From Hydrogenophaga sp. A37 (GTDB taxonomy: Bacteria > Pseudomonadota > Gammaproteobacteria > Burkholderiales > Burkholderiaceae_C): a DNA stretch of 64,000 nt. The translations under genes and the position numbers were made by a program. The stretch's first letter is position 1. Every line of letters begins with the position of its first letter. Under the pieces are notes generated by a model. The model was not told the origin of the DNA. It did not search any database and was given only the letters and a program-made list of their open reading frames with translations. Below, piece by piece: positions 47,762-56,094 of this stretch. The stretch lies in assembly GCF_002001205.1 (NCBI RefSeq), contig NZ_MUNZ01000131.1:1-64000 (forward strand), in the 5' to 3' direction.

Positions 47762-48628
47762 ATGACGAACCGTTCCCGTGACTTGCAGTTGGACTGGCTG
47801 CGTGCTTTCGTCGCCGCGGTCGACGGCGGTTCGCTGTCGGCGGCCTGCCGTGTGGTGCACCGCTCGCCAGCGGCACTGAGCATGCAGATCAAGAAGCTGG
47901 AGCAAGCCGCGGCGGTGCCGCTGTTGCTGCGCGATGCGCGGCGCTTTGCGCTCACACCCGCTGGCGAGCGGCTGCTACCGAAGGCGCGCGAGGTGCTGTT
48001 GGCGCACGCGGCGGCGCAGTCGGCGCTGGAGACGGTGCCCGTGACGGGCCATGTGCGTTTCGGGTTTCCCGAGGACTACGCTGCGGCCCACCTGGGGCCG
48101 GCGTTGCGGCGCTTTGCGCAGACGCACCCCGAGGTTGAGGTGGAGATGGTCTGCGCCCAGTCCACGGTGCTGATCCCGGCGCTGACGTCCGGCGATCTGG
48201 ACGTGGCCCTGGTCACACAGGACCGACCTTCGCGAGGCACCCGCCTGTTCGATGAGGCGTATGTCTGGGTGGGCCTGGCCAGCAGCCCGGTGTGGCAACG
48301 GGACCCACTGCCGCTGGCGGTGTTCGAACCGGGTTCGATGGCCCGCAAGATGCCCGAGCAGGCCCTGCGCCGCGCCGGGCGCCGCTACCGCATCGCCTAC
48401 CAAAGCCCCAGCACCGTGGGCCTGCTTGCCGTGGTTCAAAGCGGCTTGGCGGTGGCCGCCGTCAAACGCAGCTCATGCCCACCCGAGCTGGTGCAGCTGG
48501 ACGCCCGACACGGCTTGCCGCCGCTGAGCCGGCTGCAGGTCGCGGCCGTGATCGCCTCGTCTGCCCGCAAGGATGCCGCGGCGCAGGCGCTCCACGACCA
48601 TGTTGTTGATGAATTGCGGCGAGGGTGA
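47762..48628 (+). CDS. LysR-family transcriptional regulator
   Basis: 288 residues. N-terminal winged HTH (LDWLRAFVAAVDGGSLSAAC, HRSPAALSMQIKKLEQ), then a substrate-binding domain (VRFGFPEDYAAAHLGPALRR). Divergent from eamA, the usual sign of a LysR target. Its 3' 447 bp are repeated almost exactly at 51167-51613. Confidence 0.92.
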   Translation: MTNRSRDLQLDWLRAFVAAVDGGSLSAACRVVHRSPAALSMQIKKLEQAAAVPLLLRDARRFALTPAGERLLPKAREVLLAHAAAQSALETVPVTGHVRFGFPEDYAAAHLGPALRRFAQTHPEVEVEMVCAQSTVLIPALTSGDLDVALVTQDRPSRGTRLFDEAYVWVGLASSPVWQRDPLPLAVFEPGSMARKMPEQALRRAGRRYRIAYQSPSTVGLLAVVQSGLAVAAVKRSSCPPELVQLDARHGLPPLSRLQVAAVIASSARKDAAAQALHDHVVDELRRG

Positions 48629-48632
48629 GGTC
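48182..48632. repeat. Direct repeat B, copy 1 (3' half of the LysR gene)
   Basis: The same ~450 bp occur at 51167-51617 in the same orientation without gaps (constant offset 2985) and with few substitutions. Both copies are followed by a piece of ykgJ 3' end. The pair brackets the second LysR gene and the methyltransferase, so recombination between the copies could excise that segment. Confidence 0.9.
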
Positions 48633-48661
48633 GTCCTCCGCTGCTGTCTGCGCCGACGCGG

Positions 48662-48772
48662 CCGAGCGCGCAAGCCGCCTGGCTGCAAGGCGCTGACCCG
48701 CTCGCGGAGGCGGCGCTGAGTCTGGAACAACGCGAGGCCACGGCAGCGGGGTTTGACGAGATACTGCAGTGA
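48662..48772 (+). pseudogene. ykgJ 3'-end remnant
   Basis: Encodes SAQAAWLQGADPLAEAALSL and EQREATAAGFDEILQ then stop, close to the last 36 residues of the YkgJ protein at 41932-42666 (AQAAWLKGADPLAEAAVDL). No start and no cysteine cluster. Divergence is greater than for repeat B, so it is older or came from a paralogue. Confidence 0.85.
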
Positions 48773-48957
48773 GTTGGCTGCCTCGGCTTCAGCGCCAAAG
48801 CGGTCAATGTCCGGTTGATGTCCGGTTCGAAGAGGTCAGGCCCGGATGAAGCCGCCTGCACCTGCCCAGTAAGCGAGGAAAATCAAGCACTTAGCGACAG
48901 CTGGAGGGCCCAAGGTTGGCGTCAGCGATGTCCGGATCATGTCCGATTCAGTGTTCC

Positions 48958-49125
48958 TCATGTCCGGTTTGTCCGTACGTAGGCAGTAGAAGCCCCAGCA
49001 CCATCCACTCGCAACAGGCCCAGTTCTTCCATCGCCACCAAGTCGCGGCGGGCCTGCCGCTCACCCACTTCGGCGGCAAACCGATCGCGGTACTCTGATG
49101 GCCGAATGCGTTCATCGACCTTCAT
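48958..49125 (-). pseudogene. Winged-helix C-terminal remnant (Fic/DeoR-like)
   Basis: Open minus-strand frame reading RPSEYRDRFAAEVGERQARR then DLVAMEELGLLRVDGAGAST and AYVRT, which resembles the C-terminal winged helix of Fic-domain proteins or DeoR-type regulators. No Fic core is present. The stop region and 48809-48970 contain five or six copies of TGTCCGG, a short repeat of unknown meaning. Confidence 0.5.
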
Positions 49126-49146
49126 CGACCCCAGAGCAGCCGGTTG

Positions 49147-50097
49147 CTACGAAAGAAGCGCGTTGTGCCCAGCCACAACGCGTTGCCCGAGGGGACCGAA
49201 CGTTGCACTCCGCGACAACGAAGCCACGCAGCGACGCAGGCACTGACTGGCTGGCTCGGCATCAACGCGGGGATGCCACGCCTGGACCACCTGCTCAACG
49301 GGAATGGCCACGGGCAGCTTGAAGATCTCCAGCCCCAATCCGCTGGCCACCGTGCGCGCCAAGGGCTCGGGCACGCAAGCGATCAATGAAGAACGTGCAG
49401 CGGCCATCAGCGCACCGTAGGCGCTCGGCACGGTCAACACGATGCGTCTTGCACAGCCGATATCAGCGAGCAAGACATCTACCGCTTCCTTGTTCCGCCC
49501 TCGCTGGGCGATGCTCACATGCTGCTCGGCAGAAAACCGCTTCGGTGTCACACGAGCGGCCAACAAACGGTGCCCGGCCTTCGCGACGCCGACGATGCGC
49601 TGCTCGTACAGCGGCGCGGTCTTCACCTCGGGACCTGCGTCCCGCACGATGCCGACATCGAGATCAATGCGGCCTTCCCGCAAGGCCATCGAGTCACTGT
49701 CGCTTTCAGGAATGAAACGCAGCGTTGCCAGCGGAATCTCACGTTGAATTTCCGCTAACAATGCAGCCCCATAGACGATCCCCATCCCCTCGGGTGCCCG
49801 GACGATGAATTCACGCTGCATCCGAGTCAGGTCCAGCCCTCCACCTGGTTGCATCAGGACGAACGCTTCGCTGATCAGGCGCCGCACCGGCGCGCGCATC
49901 TCCTCCGCGCGAGGCGTGGGAATCAGTTTTTGGCCGGCACGCACAAGGATGGGATCGTCCAGCGCTTCGCGGATTCTGGCCAGTTTGTGGCTCATCGCCG
50001 GAGCGCTCAGGTGCATGCGTTGCGCTGCTGCGGCAACGCTGCCAGTCGTCAACAGGGCATCCAGCGCAGCAAGGAGGTTGAGATCCAACGAGTTCAT
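49147..50097 (-). CDS. LysR-family transcriptional regulator (NodD/NahR-like)
   Basis: 316 residues. N-terminal HTH LDLNLLAALDALLTTGSVAA and HLSAPAMSHKLARIREALDD, DDPILVRAGQKLIPTPRAEE as in the NodD/NahR branch, then an inducer-binding domain. Divergent from the methyltransferase gene with an ~87-nt gap, so that gene is its likely target. No close similarity to the other LysR gene at 47762. Confidence 0.9.
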   Translation of the reverse strand: MNSLDLNLLAALDALLTTGSVAAAAQRMHLSAPAMSHKLARIREALDDPILVRAGQKLIPTPRAEEMRAPVRRLISEAFVLMQPGGGLDLTRMQREFIVRAPEGMGIVYGAALLAEIQREIPLATLRFIPESDSDSMALREGRIDLDVGIVRDAGPEVKTAPLYEQRIVGVAKAGHRLLAARVTPKRFSAEQHVSIAQRGRNKEAVDVLLADIGCARRIVLTVPSAYGALMAAARSSLIACVPEPLARTVASGLGLEIFKLPVAIPVEQVVQAWHPRVDAEPASQCLRRCVASLSRSATFGPLGQRVVAGHNALLS

Positions 50098-50184
50098 TTT
50101 TTACAGGTATTCGTTCAGAACAATGCACTGTACAGAATGATCTTCAGATCGGACACTGCGCACCCCTGATCTTTGGAGACCCCT

Positions 50185-51240
50185 TTGAACCCACTCGACG
50201 CCAGCCGCACAGCCCTCGCCACGTCACTGATGCGCGCACTGCATTCGCGCCACGACCCCGCTCCTCTGCTTGAAGACCATTGGGGTGATCGACTGGTTCC
50301 CGATGCCGTTCGCACGGCGCTGTGCCAACGTGTTCTCGGCAGCATGCCGCCGACCGCGCGAGCCATGGCAGCGGCGGACCCTGCCGAACTGCTCGCCCAG
50401 TCGTTGCGTTCGAATGCCGCCTATGCCGATGTGATCACCCGGGCGCGCTATGCGGAGGACGCGCTGGAAGCCGCTGTGGAACGGGGCGTCACGCAGTACG
50501 TGATCATCGGCGCTGGCTTCGACAGCTTTGCGTATCGGCGACCTGCCTGGGCCACCAAACTGAAGGTCTACGAGGTAGACCATCCCGCGACACAAGCGAT
50601 GAAGCGACAACGTTTGGCGGAATGCGGCGTCGATGCGTCGGTGTCCGTCGAATTCATCGCCGCAGACCTTTCGGCAGAGACATTGGACTCGGCCCTGGCT
50701 CGCTCTTCATTCCAACCCAGTCGATTGACGTTCTTTTCATGGCTCGGCGTGACCATGTACCTGACCCGGGAGGCGAATCTCTCTGCCCTCGCGGCGATCG
50801 CATCGTCCACTCCGGCGGGAAGCGAACTGGTGTTCAACTACGTTGACCAAGAGGCCCTTGATCCTGGAACCCTCGTGGCGGAAGCGTTCCGCAAGCTGAA
50901 GTCGGAGGTGTCTTCCGCAGGTGAGGCGTTCTTGTCGGGCTTCGATCCGGCATTGCTCAGGGAGCAGCTGCAAACGGCGGGTTTGTTGCTCCTTGAAGAC
51001 TTGAACGGAGATCAAGCAGTCGCTCGATACGATGCTTCTGGTCTGAACGGCCTGCGGTCGGCTGCTGCCGCGCACATCGCACGCGCCCGCGTTGCGCGCC
51101 CGCGTTGCGCGCCCTTCTCCGGCGCGGATGTCTGCCTGATCCGTGCCCGAACCGGATGTCCAAGCATTGACATCTGGCGATCTGGATGTGGCCCTGGTCA
51201 CACAAGACCGGCCTTCGCGAGGCACCCGCCTGTTCGATGA
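50185..51240 (+). CDS. Class I SAM methyltransferase, LCMT/PPM1-like, with a fused C-terminal end
   Basis: 351 residues. The SAM-binding region shows YVIIGAGFDSFAYRRPAW and VYEVDHPATQAMKRQRLAEC, then FISADL-like VEFIAADLSAETLDSAL and FFSWLGVTMYLTREA, typical of the leucine carboxyl methyltransferase-like family that methylates small molecules. No ATG: TTG at 50185 has GGAG six bases upstream. The last ~24 residues are read out of frame from the LysR repeat (from 51167), so the natural end was probably replaced. Confidence 0.8.
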   Translation: MNPLDASRTALATSLMRALHSRHDPAPLLEDHWGDRLVPDAVRTALCQRVLGSMPPTARAMAAADPAELLAQSLRSNAAYADVITRARYAEDALEAAVERGVTQYVIIGAGFDSFAYRRPAWATKLKVYEVDHPATQAMKRQRLAECGVDASVSVEFIAADLSAETLDSALARSSFQPSRLTFFSWLGVTMYLTREANLSALAAIASSTPAGSELVFNYVDQEALDPGTLVAEAFRKLKSEVSSAGEAFLSGFDPALLREQLQTAGLLLLEDLNGDQAVARYDASGLNGLRSAAAAHIARARVARPRCAPFSGADVCLIRARTGCPSIDIWRSGCGPGHTRPAFARHPPVR

Positions 51241-51613
51241 GGCGTATGTCTGGGTGGGCCTGGCCAGCAGCCCGGTGTGGCAACGGGACCCGCTGCCGCT
51301 GGCGGTGTTCGAACCGGGTTCGATGGCGCGCAAGATGCCCGAGCAGGCGTTGCGCCGCGCCGGGCGCCGCTACCGCATCGCCTACCAAAGCCCCAGCACC
51401 GTGGGCCTGCTTGCCGTGGTTCAAAGCGGGTTGGCGGTGGCCGCCGTCAAGCGCAGCTCATGCCCACCCGAGCTGGTGCAGCTGGACGCCCGGCACGGCT
51501 TGCCGCCACTGACCCGCCTGCAGGTCGCGGCCGTGATCGCCTCGTCTGCCCGCAAGGATGCCGCGGCGCAGGCGCTCCACGACCATGTTGTTGATGAATT
51601 GCGGCGAGGGTGA
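51167..51613 (+). pseudogene. LysR substrate-binding-domain fragment (repeat B copy 2)
   Basis: Encodes the last ~148 residues of the LysR protein at 47762-48628 (SGDLDVALVTQDRPSRGTRL through HVVDELRRG) almost unchanged. The HTH is missing, so it cannot act as a DNA-binding regulator. In-frame codons run back to 51143 inside the methyltransferase gene. A 40-bp piece of ykgJ 3' end follows at 51618-51657. Confidence 0.9.
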
Positions 51614-51617
51614 GGTC

Positions 51618-51657
51618 GGTCCCTGGTGCTGGCGCTGGACGCGCAAGCCGCCTGACT
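51618..51657 (+). pseudogene. Second ykgJ 3' fragment
   Basis: Forty bases containing CTGGTGCTGGCGCTGGACGC and GCGCAAGCCGCCTG, matching the ykgJ segment near 42535-42580 with a deletion. It follows the LysR fragment exactly as the longer ykgJ remnant follows the complete LysR gene. Confidence 0.7.
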
Positions 51658-51720
51658 GCATGGCAGGCAGTGAAATAGCTTGGCCAAGAAATTTTGAAAT
51701 GTCTTTCGCTCGGTCATCGT

Positions 51721-52053
51721 TCACTCGGACTGCCGCCCGAGCACGATGATCATCATCCCCAATAGGCTTACCGCCACACCGACCCAGTCCAATGGCGTGG
51801 GGCGTACTTTGTCCACAAGCATCAGCCAAACCATCGCGACGCCGATGTACACGCCGCCATAGGCCGCGTAGACCCGACCGGCTGCGGTCGGATGCAGTGT
51901 GAGCAACCATGCAAACAGCGCCAGACTGAATGCCGCCGGAACGAGCAGCCAAGCTGACCTGTCTTGTTTGAGCCAGAGATACGGCAGGTAGCAGCCGACG
52001 ATTTCGGCCACTGCAGTAAAGACGAACAGGAGGAATGTTTTAAGGAGTTCCAT
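51721..52053 (-). CDS. YnfA family small membrane protein
   Basis: 110 residues, four predicted helices: [60 protein letters not shown] and [16 protein letters not shown]. Full-length YnfA (UPF0060), an SMR-like family with reported drug or cation efflux activity in some bacteria. Divergent from the MerR-linked pair; the shared gap holds a MerR-type promoter. Confidence 0.92.
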   Translation of the reverse strand: MELLKTFLLFVFTAVAEIVGCYLPYLWLKQDRSAWLLVPAAFSLALFAWLLTLHPTAAGRVYAAYGGVYIGVAMVWLMLVDKVRPTPLDWVGVAVSLLGMMIIVLGRQSE

Positions 52054-52074
52054 GCGGAGATTGTCAATGGCCTC

Positions 52075-52105
52075 TTGACCCTCAAGCCACTTGAGGTCCT
52101 ACCGT
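52075..52105 (+). promoter_or_regulatory. MerR-type promoter with 19-bp spacer and operator dyad
   Basis: -35 TTGACC (52075-52080) and -10 TACCGT (52100-52105) are separated by 19 bp, as in metal- or drug-responsive MerR promoters. The spacer holds the perfect dyad CCTCAAG-CCA-CTTGAGG (52080-52096). It lies 40 bp upstream of the small membrane protein gene, which is followed by merR. Confidence 0.75.
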
Positions 52106-52144
52106 ATCGGTGTGGGCGTTGTGCCCTCGCATCGGAGATACGAC

Positions 52145-52498
52145 ATGAAACTTTGGAAAGCGGCTCTCGGCGTTGGCGCAGCATGTGCGGCCTGCTGTGC
52201 AGTTCCCTTGCTCGGCGGTGCTGCCGCTCTGACCATTGGCTCTGCCTCGATGGCTGCGACCGGATCTGCTTTGCTCGCCTACGCAGATGAGTTTGCGCCT
52301 TTGGCGTTCGTGCTGCTGGCGCTTGCGTCCGTAGGCGGCGGCCTCATTTTTTGGCGCAGGCACCAACAACGCGCAGAACCACCGCATCGGGTTGCTCAGG
52401 ACCATGAAATGCAAAACCCAGCCTGCGCGTTGCCCATCGGCGCCACGCAAGATGCCGAGCAAAAAGCTTGCGGCTGCGCACCCGGCGCATGCAGATGA
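52145..52498 (+). CDS. Small Cys-rich membrane protein linked to MerR (MerT-like)
   Basis: 117 residues, two hydrophobic segments: GVGAACAACCAVPLLGGAAA and FAPLAFVLLALASVGGGLIF. The vicinal cysteines in the first helix and the C-terminal CGCAPGACR recall mercuric-ion transporters (MerT/MerC), though it is not a clear family member. GGAG precedes the ATG. It probably handles a soft metal ion and is controlled by the MerR encoded 14 nt downstream. Confidence 0.7.
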   Translation: MKLWKAALGVGAACAACCAVPLLGGAAALTIGSASMAATGSALLAYADEFAPLAFVLLALASVGGGLIFWRRHQQRAEPPHRVAQDHEMQNPACALPIGATQDAEQKACGCAPGACR

Positions 52499-52511
52499 CT
52501 AGGATGGCGGC

Positions 52512-52976
52512 ATGAACGCAAGACTTTCGATTGGCTTCGTTGCCCGCCAGACCGGTTGCACGGTACCCACCATCCGTTACTACGAGGACATTGGGCTTAT
52601 GCAGCCGGCCGACCGGACGGAGGCTGGTCAGCGGCAGTTCAATGAGGGAACGATTCGCCGCCTTGCTTTCATCCGGCGTTGCCGGGACCTCGGCTTCTCG
52701 ATCGATCAGGTGCGCGAATTGGTTGGACTTGTTGATGAGCCTGATCGGCCCTGTGCAGAGGTGCGTGACATCGCGGCGCTGCACCTCGTCGAGGTGCGGC
52801 GCAAGCTGGACGAACTGAAGGCGCTGGAAGCCAGCCTCTGCGCCTTCGTGTGCAGTTGCGAATCGGCGTGCGTTGGCGGACCCGCAGTCGATTGCACGAT
52901 CCTCGAAAGCTTGGCCATTCCAGCGGACCAAGCGCAACGAGTTCGACAAGGCGGAGACGGTTGTTGCGGATTCTAG
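52512..52976 (+). CDS. MerR-family regulator
   Basis: 154 residues. N-terminal HTH with TVPTIRYYEDIGLMQPADRT and LAFIRRCRDLGFSIDQVREL, a dimerisation helix, then a Cys-rich C-terminus (CAFVCSCESACVGGPAVDC and GGDGCCGF) suited to metal sensing. The MerR-type operator upstream is its likely binding site. Which metal is sensed cannot be told; Zn/Cd/Pb or Hg types are plausible. Confidence 0.9.
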   Translation: MNARLSIGFVARQTGCTVPTIRYYEDIGLMQPADRTEAGQRQFNEGTIRRLAFIRRCRDLGFSIDQVRELVGLVDEPDRPCAEVRDIAALHLVEVRRKLDELKALEASLCAFVCSCESACVGGPAVDCTILESLAIPADQAQRVRQGGDGCCGF

Positions 52977-53031
52977 GAACCGACTTCGGCGAATCTCCTG
53001 CGCAGGATGGCTGTGTGAACCCCTCCCGCAC

Positions 53032-53736
53032 TCAGCCGCAGCACTTCTTGAACTTCTTCCCGCTCCCGCAAGGGCAAGCATCGTTGCGGCCCGGCGCAGC
53101 CGCAGCGTGTTTCACCGTCTTCACGCGCGCGCCCAGGCGCTTCCAGGTTTCGCGCAGGTTGTAGACCGCCCAGATCGCATCGCCCACGGCCTGCATGCGC
53201 GCTGCGCTCACGCGGGGTGGGCCTTGCTGGTCTTCGTAGGCATGCAGGGTGGGTGCGCCGGTGTCGGGCAGGGTGAGCGCGCGCAAGAGCTTGAGCGCCG
53301 CCTCGCGCCACTGCTGCGCCTGGGCGTTGCGTGGGCCAGCCCATTCTTCGGGCCAGGCGACCACGGCGGCCATGAAGCCTTGCGCCCAGCGCTGGGCGAA
53401 GGACCCGGCGCCTTCGCTCAGTTCGGGTTGGTAGGCGGCCGGGTCGTCGAGCGCGCTCACCCGGGTGTCCAGCGCCTGCTCCACCAGCGTCCAGCGCCGC
53501 GCCCACAGATCACACACATCGCCGGGCACGGCCTCGGCCGCCAGGCCGAGCAGGCGGGGCCAGTATTCGGCGGGTGCGATGGCGCGGCGGCAGCAGACCA
53601 GGGCCGCCATGAAGCCTTCGCAGAATTCCCAGGCGGGCGTCTCGGGGAAGGCCTTTCGCCGCGCCTTGAGCCAGGCCTCCAGCGCGGCAAAGTCTTCGGC
53701 GCTCAGGGGCATCAGTTCGGTGGTGACGGTGTTCAT
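53032..53736 (-). CDS. YecA/UPF0149-family protein with SEC-C zinc motif
   Basis: 234 residues. N-terminal UPF0149/YgfB-like helical domain (LEAWLKARRKAFPETPAWEF, LLGLAAEAVPGDVCDLWARR) and a C-terminal SEC-C motif GRNDACPCGSGKKFKKCCG that binds zinc and, in SecA, SecB or ribosomes. Start overlaps the DUF2779 stop by 4 nt. Right border of the accessory zone; its 3' end is duplicated at 46541-46738. Confidence 0.88.
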   Translation of the reverse strand: MNTVTTELMPLSAEDFAALEAWLKARRKAFPETPAWEFCEGFMAALVCCRRAIAPAEYWPRLLGLAAEAVPGDVCDLWARRWTLVEQALDTRVSALDDPAAYQPELSEGAGSFAQRWAQGFMAAVVAWPEEWAGPRNAQAQQWREAALKLLRALTLPDTGAPTLHAYEDQQGPPRVSAARMQAVGDAIWAVYNLRETWKRLGARVKTVKHAAAAPGRNDACPCGSGKKFKKCCG

Positions 53737-55259
53737 GGTGCGGTTCCCGCTTGTTCAAACAAGGCCAGCAGACTGCGCAACACCGCCGTCTCGCGCTGGC
53801 CATGGGCTTGCAGAGCGGCCCGGCAGGCCGCGCGCACGGTGGCGTTTTGCCCGGGCTTCTGCATCAGCGCAAACACCGCCTGCGCCGAGCGCCCGGTGCC
53901 CGCGTCCAGCGCGGGGTCGAGCGCGATGTCCATCGCCAGCCCGGGCGCCACGGCGCGCGCTATGGAACGGAACGACCACGAGCCGGCCATGACCGGGTGG
54001 TAGTAGTGGCTGCGCGCGATCTGGAACAGGTCGACGATGCGCGGCAGCAGCGAGTCGAGCGCGGGCGCGAGGTCGTCGAACCACTGCGCGAGCTCGCGGA
54101 TGCGGTTGCGTTCGAAGCCGGCGTTGTAGGCCAGCACCGCGCCCGTTGTGCCGAGCACGCCCAGCAGCGACAGCGCAAACGCCCGGCGCGGGTCACCGCC
54201 CTGCCCCTCGGCCAGAAAGTGGTGGTCGCTCCACGCGCCGTCCGCCGTCTGCACCGCGCAGCTCCACTGGAACGGCAGCGTCTGGTAGGGCCGGGTGCCG
54301 GGCCAGATGGGCACGGCCAGGCCGATGGTGTCGAAGCGCAGGCAGTGGCGCGGGTAGGGCCAGGCTTGCGCCAGCGCGCCCACCTCGGGCTCCAGCAGCG
54401 GCGCACCCTGCTGCACCGCGCGCACGGCACGGCGCTGGCGCGGCGGCACGATGTCTTCGGGGCGCAGGCTCATCACGTCGTGGTGGCCGGGGGCGCGCCA
54501 TTCGGCCGCGGCCTCGCGCCCGAGGATGTCGAGGCTGGTCTCTGAATGTTCGGCCGTGGCCGGCACCGCGCAGGCCTTGCAGCTCGCCGCGAACTCGCAG
54601 CCGCTGCCCTCATGGCAATGCGGCCCGGGCGTGGCCTCGGGTTCCGAGCCGCGTTCGCACTGGCGCATTGCGTGCAGCCAGTCGGCCACCGGGCGCGAGC
54701 CGAGCACGGGGCCCAGGTCCACCTCGCGGAACAGGCCGGCGTAGCAGCCGTGGCCGGGGTAGACGAAGTCGGTGTCCACCAGCAACAGGCCCACGCTCTG
54801 CACCGCGAAGCCGCAGCGTGCGGCCACGTGGGTCCAGAGCGCGACATCGTCCACGTCGGTGTCGTCGCCCACGGTGGCGTAGCGCAGCTTGAAGAGGCGC
54901 AGGCCGTGTTCACCCGCGGTCAACACGTCGATGCGCACCTGGGCGCGGTCTTCGCTGGTCAAGCAGGCGCCGAGGATGGCCCAGCCCTCGGGCGGCTCGG
55001 CGTCGCTGTCGAGGCAGTTGAGGGTGTGGCGCACGGCCTGCAGCCACTGCGCGGGGCTTTGCGGCGCGGCCACCGTGTCGGCGTGCGGGAACGAGGCGCG
55101 CAGGGCCGCGTCGAGGCCCGTGGCGGGTTCTGGTTCAGCGGGCGTTGGCCCTGAGACGGGCACGCCGCGTTGCAGCTCGCGGCGCGCGAGCCAGAAGCGG
55201 CGCTCGCAGTTGCGCCAGCGGCGCAGGTCGTCGGTGTTGAGGGGCGGAGCAAAAACCAT
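53733..55259 (-). CDS. DUF2779-containing protein (predicted nuclease-like)
   Basis: 508 residues. N-terminal TDDLRRWRNCERRFWLARRE resembles PD-(D/E)XK/RecB-type entry segments, the middle has Cys-rich CEFAASCKACAVP, and the C-terminal DUF2779 domain shows LRFDTIGLAVPIWPGTRPYQ, LAYNAGFERNRIRELAQ and VDLFQIARSHYYHPVMAGSW, an exonuclease-like (RNase H-fold) pattern. Function uncharacterised. Start at 55259 preferred over the ATG at 55265. Confidence 0.82.
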   Translation of the reverse strand: MVFAPPLNTDDLRRWRNCERRFWLARRELQRGVPVSGPTPAEPEPATGLDAALRASFPHADTVAAPQSPAQWLQAVRHTLNCLDSDAEPPEGWAILGACLTSEDRAQVRIDVLTAGEHGLRLFKLRYATVGDDTDVDDVALWTHVAARCGFAVQSVGLLLVDTDFVYPGHGCYAGLFREVDLGPVLGSRPVADWLHAMRQCERGSEPEATPGPHCHEGSGCEFAASCKACAVPATAEHSETSLDILGREAAAEWRAPGHHDVMSLRPEDIVPPRQRRAVRAVQQGAPLLEPEVGALAQAWPYPRHCLRFDTIGLAVPIWPGTRPYQTLPFQWSCAVQTADGAWSDHHFLAEGQGGDPRRAFALSLLGVLGTTGAVLAYNAGFERNRIRELAQWFDDLAPALDSLLPRIVDLFQIARSHYYHPVMAGSWSFRSIARAVAPGLAMDIALDPALDAGTGRSAQAVFALMQKPGQNATVRAACRAALQAHGQRETAVLRSLLALFEQAGTAP

Positions 55260-55419
55260 GGGCACTATCAGACAAAGCCGACACAGGACCGGACACGAAC
55301 CGGCACAAAGACCACAGGCGCGAGTGCGCGGCAGGCCTTTGCACCGGTGGACTGCTCCTGATTAGCAAGGCCCGTGCAAGCCCGGCCGCATGGCGCGCGT
55401 CTTGCAAACCGGCCGGGCC

Positions 55420-56064
55420 ATGACGCTCAAGTTCCACATGACCCCCGGCTCCTGCACGACCGGCATCCACATCCTGCTGGAAGAGCTGGAGCTGCCGTTT
55501 GTGGTGACCATCGTCAACCTGCAGGCGGGCGACCACCGAAAGCCCGCTTACCTGGCGATCAACCCCAAGGGCACGATCCCGACCCTGGTGCTCGACGACG
55601 TGGCCGCGCTCACCAGCTTCCCGTCCATCGCGTATTGGTTGGCGCGGCGCTACCCGCGCAAGCGCCTGCTGAGCGACGACCCGTTTTTGGCGGCGCGAAC
55701 GCTGGAGTTGTTGGATTACGCGGTGAACACGGTGCACGGCCAGGGCTTCACGCGCATCTTCACCACCGACCGCTATTTGCCTGAAGGGTTGGACACGGCC
55801 GACAAGGCCCGATGGACAGCAGCCATCACGGCGGAAGGCCAGCGCATCGTCCGCGAAGCCTTCGACGTGATCGAGATCCGCCTGACCGAGACCGGCTACG
55901 CCATGGACGCCGACTTCACGATTGCCGACGCGGCCCTCTTCTACGTGTTCTTCTGGGCCAGCAAGACCGACATAGAAATGCCGCCGCGCTGCCAGGCCCT
56001 GTTCGAGCGCATCCGCGCGCGCCCGGTGGTGCACCAGGTGCTGCGCGAAGAAGGTTACCGCTGA
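55420..56064 (+). CDS. Glutathione S-transferase family protein
   Basis: 214 residues from the ATG at 55420. N-terminal thioredoxin-fold domain with MTPGSCTTGIHILLEELELP, LAINPKGTIPTLVLDD and the Pro/Ser glutathione site SFPSIAYWLARRYP; helical C-terminal domain with DADFTIADAALFYVFFWA. Earlier ATG at 55390 would add ten residues. Substrate unknown. Confidence 0.9.
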   Translation: MTLKFHMTPGSCTTGIHILLEELELPFVVTIVNLQAGDHRKPAYLAINPKGTIPTLVLDDVAALTSFPSIAYWLARRYPRKRLLSDDPFLAARTLELLDYAVNTVHGQGFTRIFTTDRYLPEGLDTADKARWTAAITAEGQRIVREAFDVIEIRLTETGYAMDADFTIADAALFYVFFWASKTDIEMPPRCQALFERIRARPVVHQVLREEGYR

Positions 56065-56094
56065 AGGTTTCTGCCATCACACCACCACAACACC

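Noticed and set aside
48809-48970. Repeated TGTCCGG words as a possible CRISPR or iteron array
   Set aside because: Only five or six short copies with irregular spacing and no spacers or cas/rep genes; too weak to call an array or origin.
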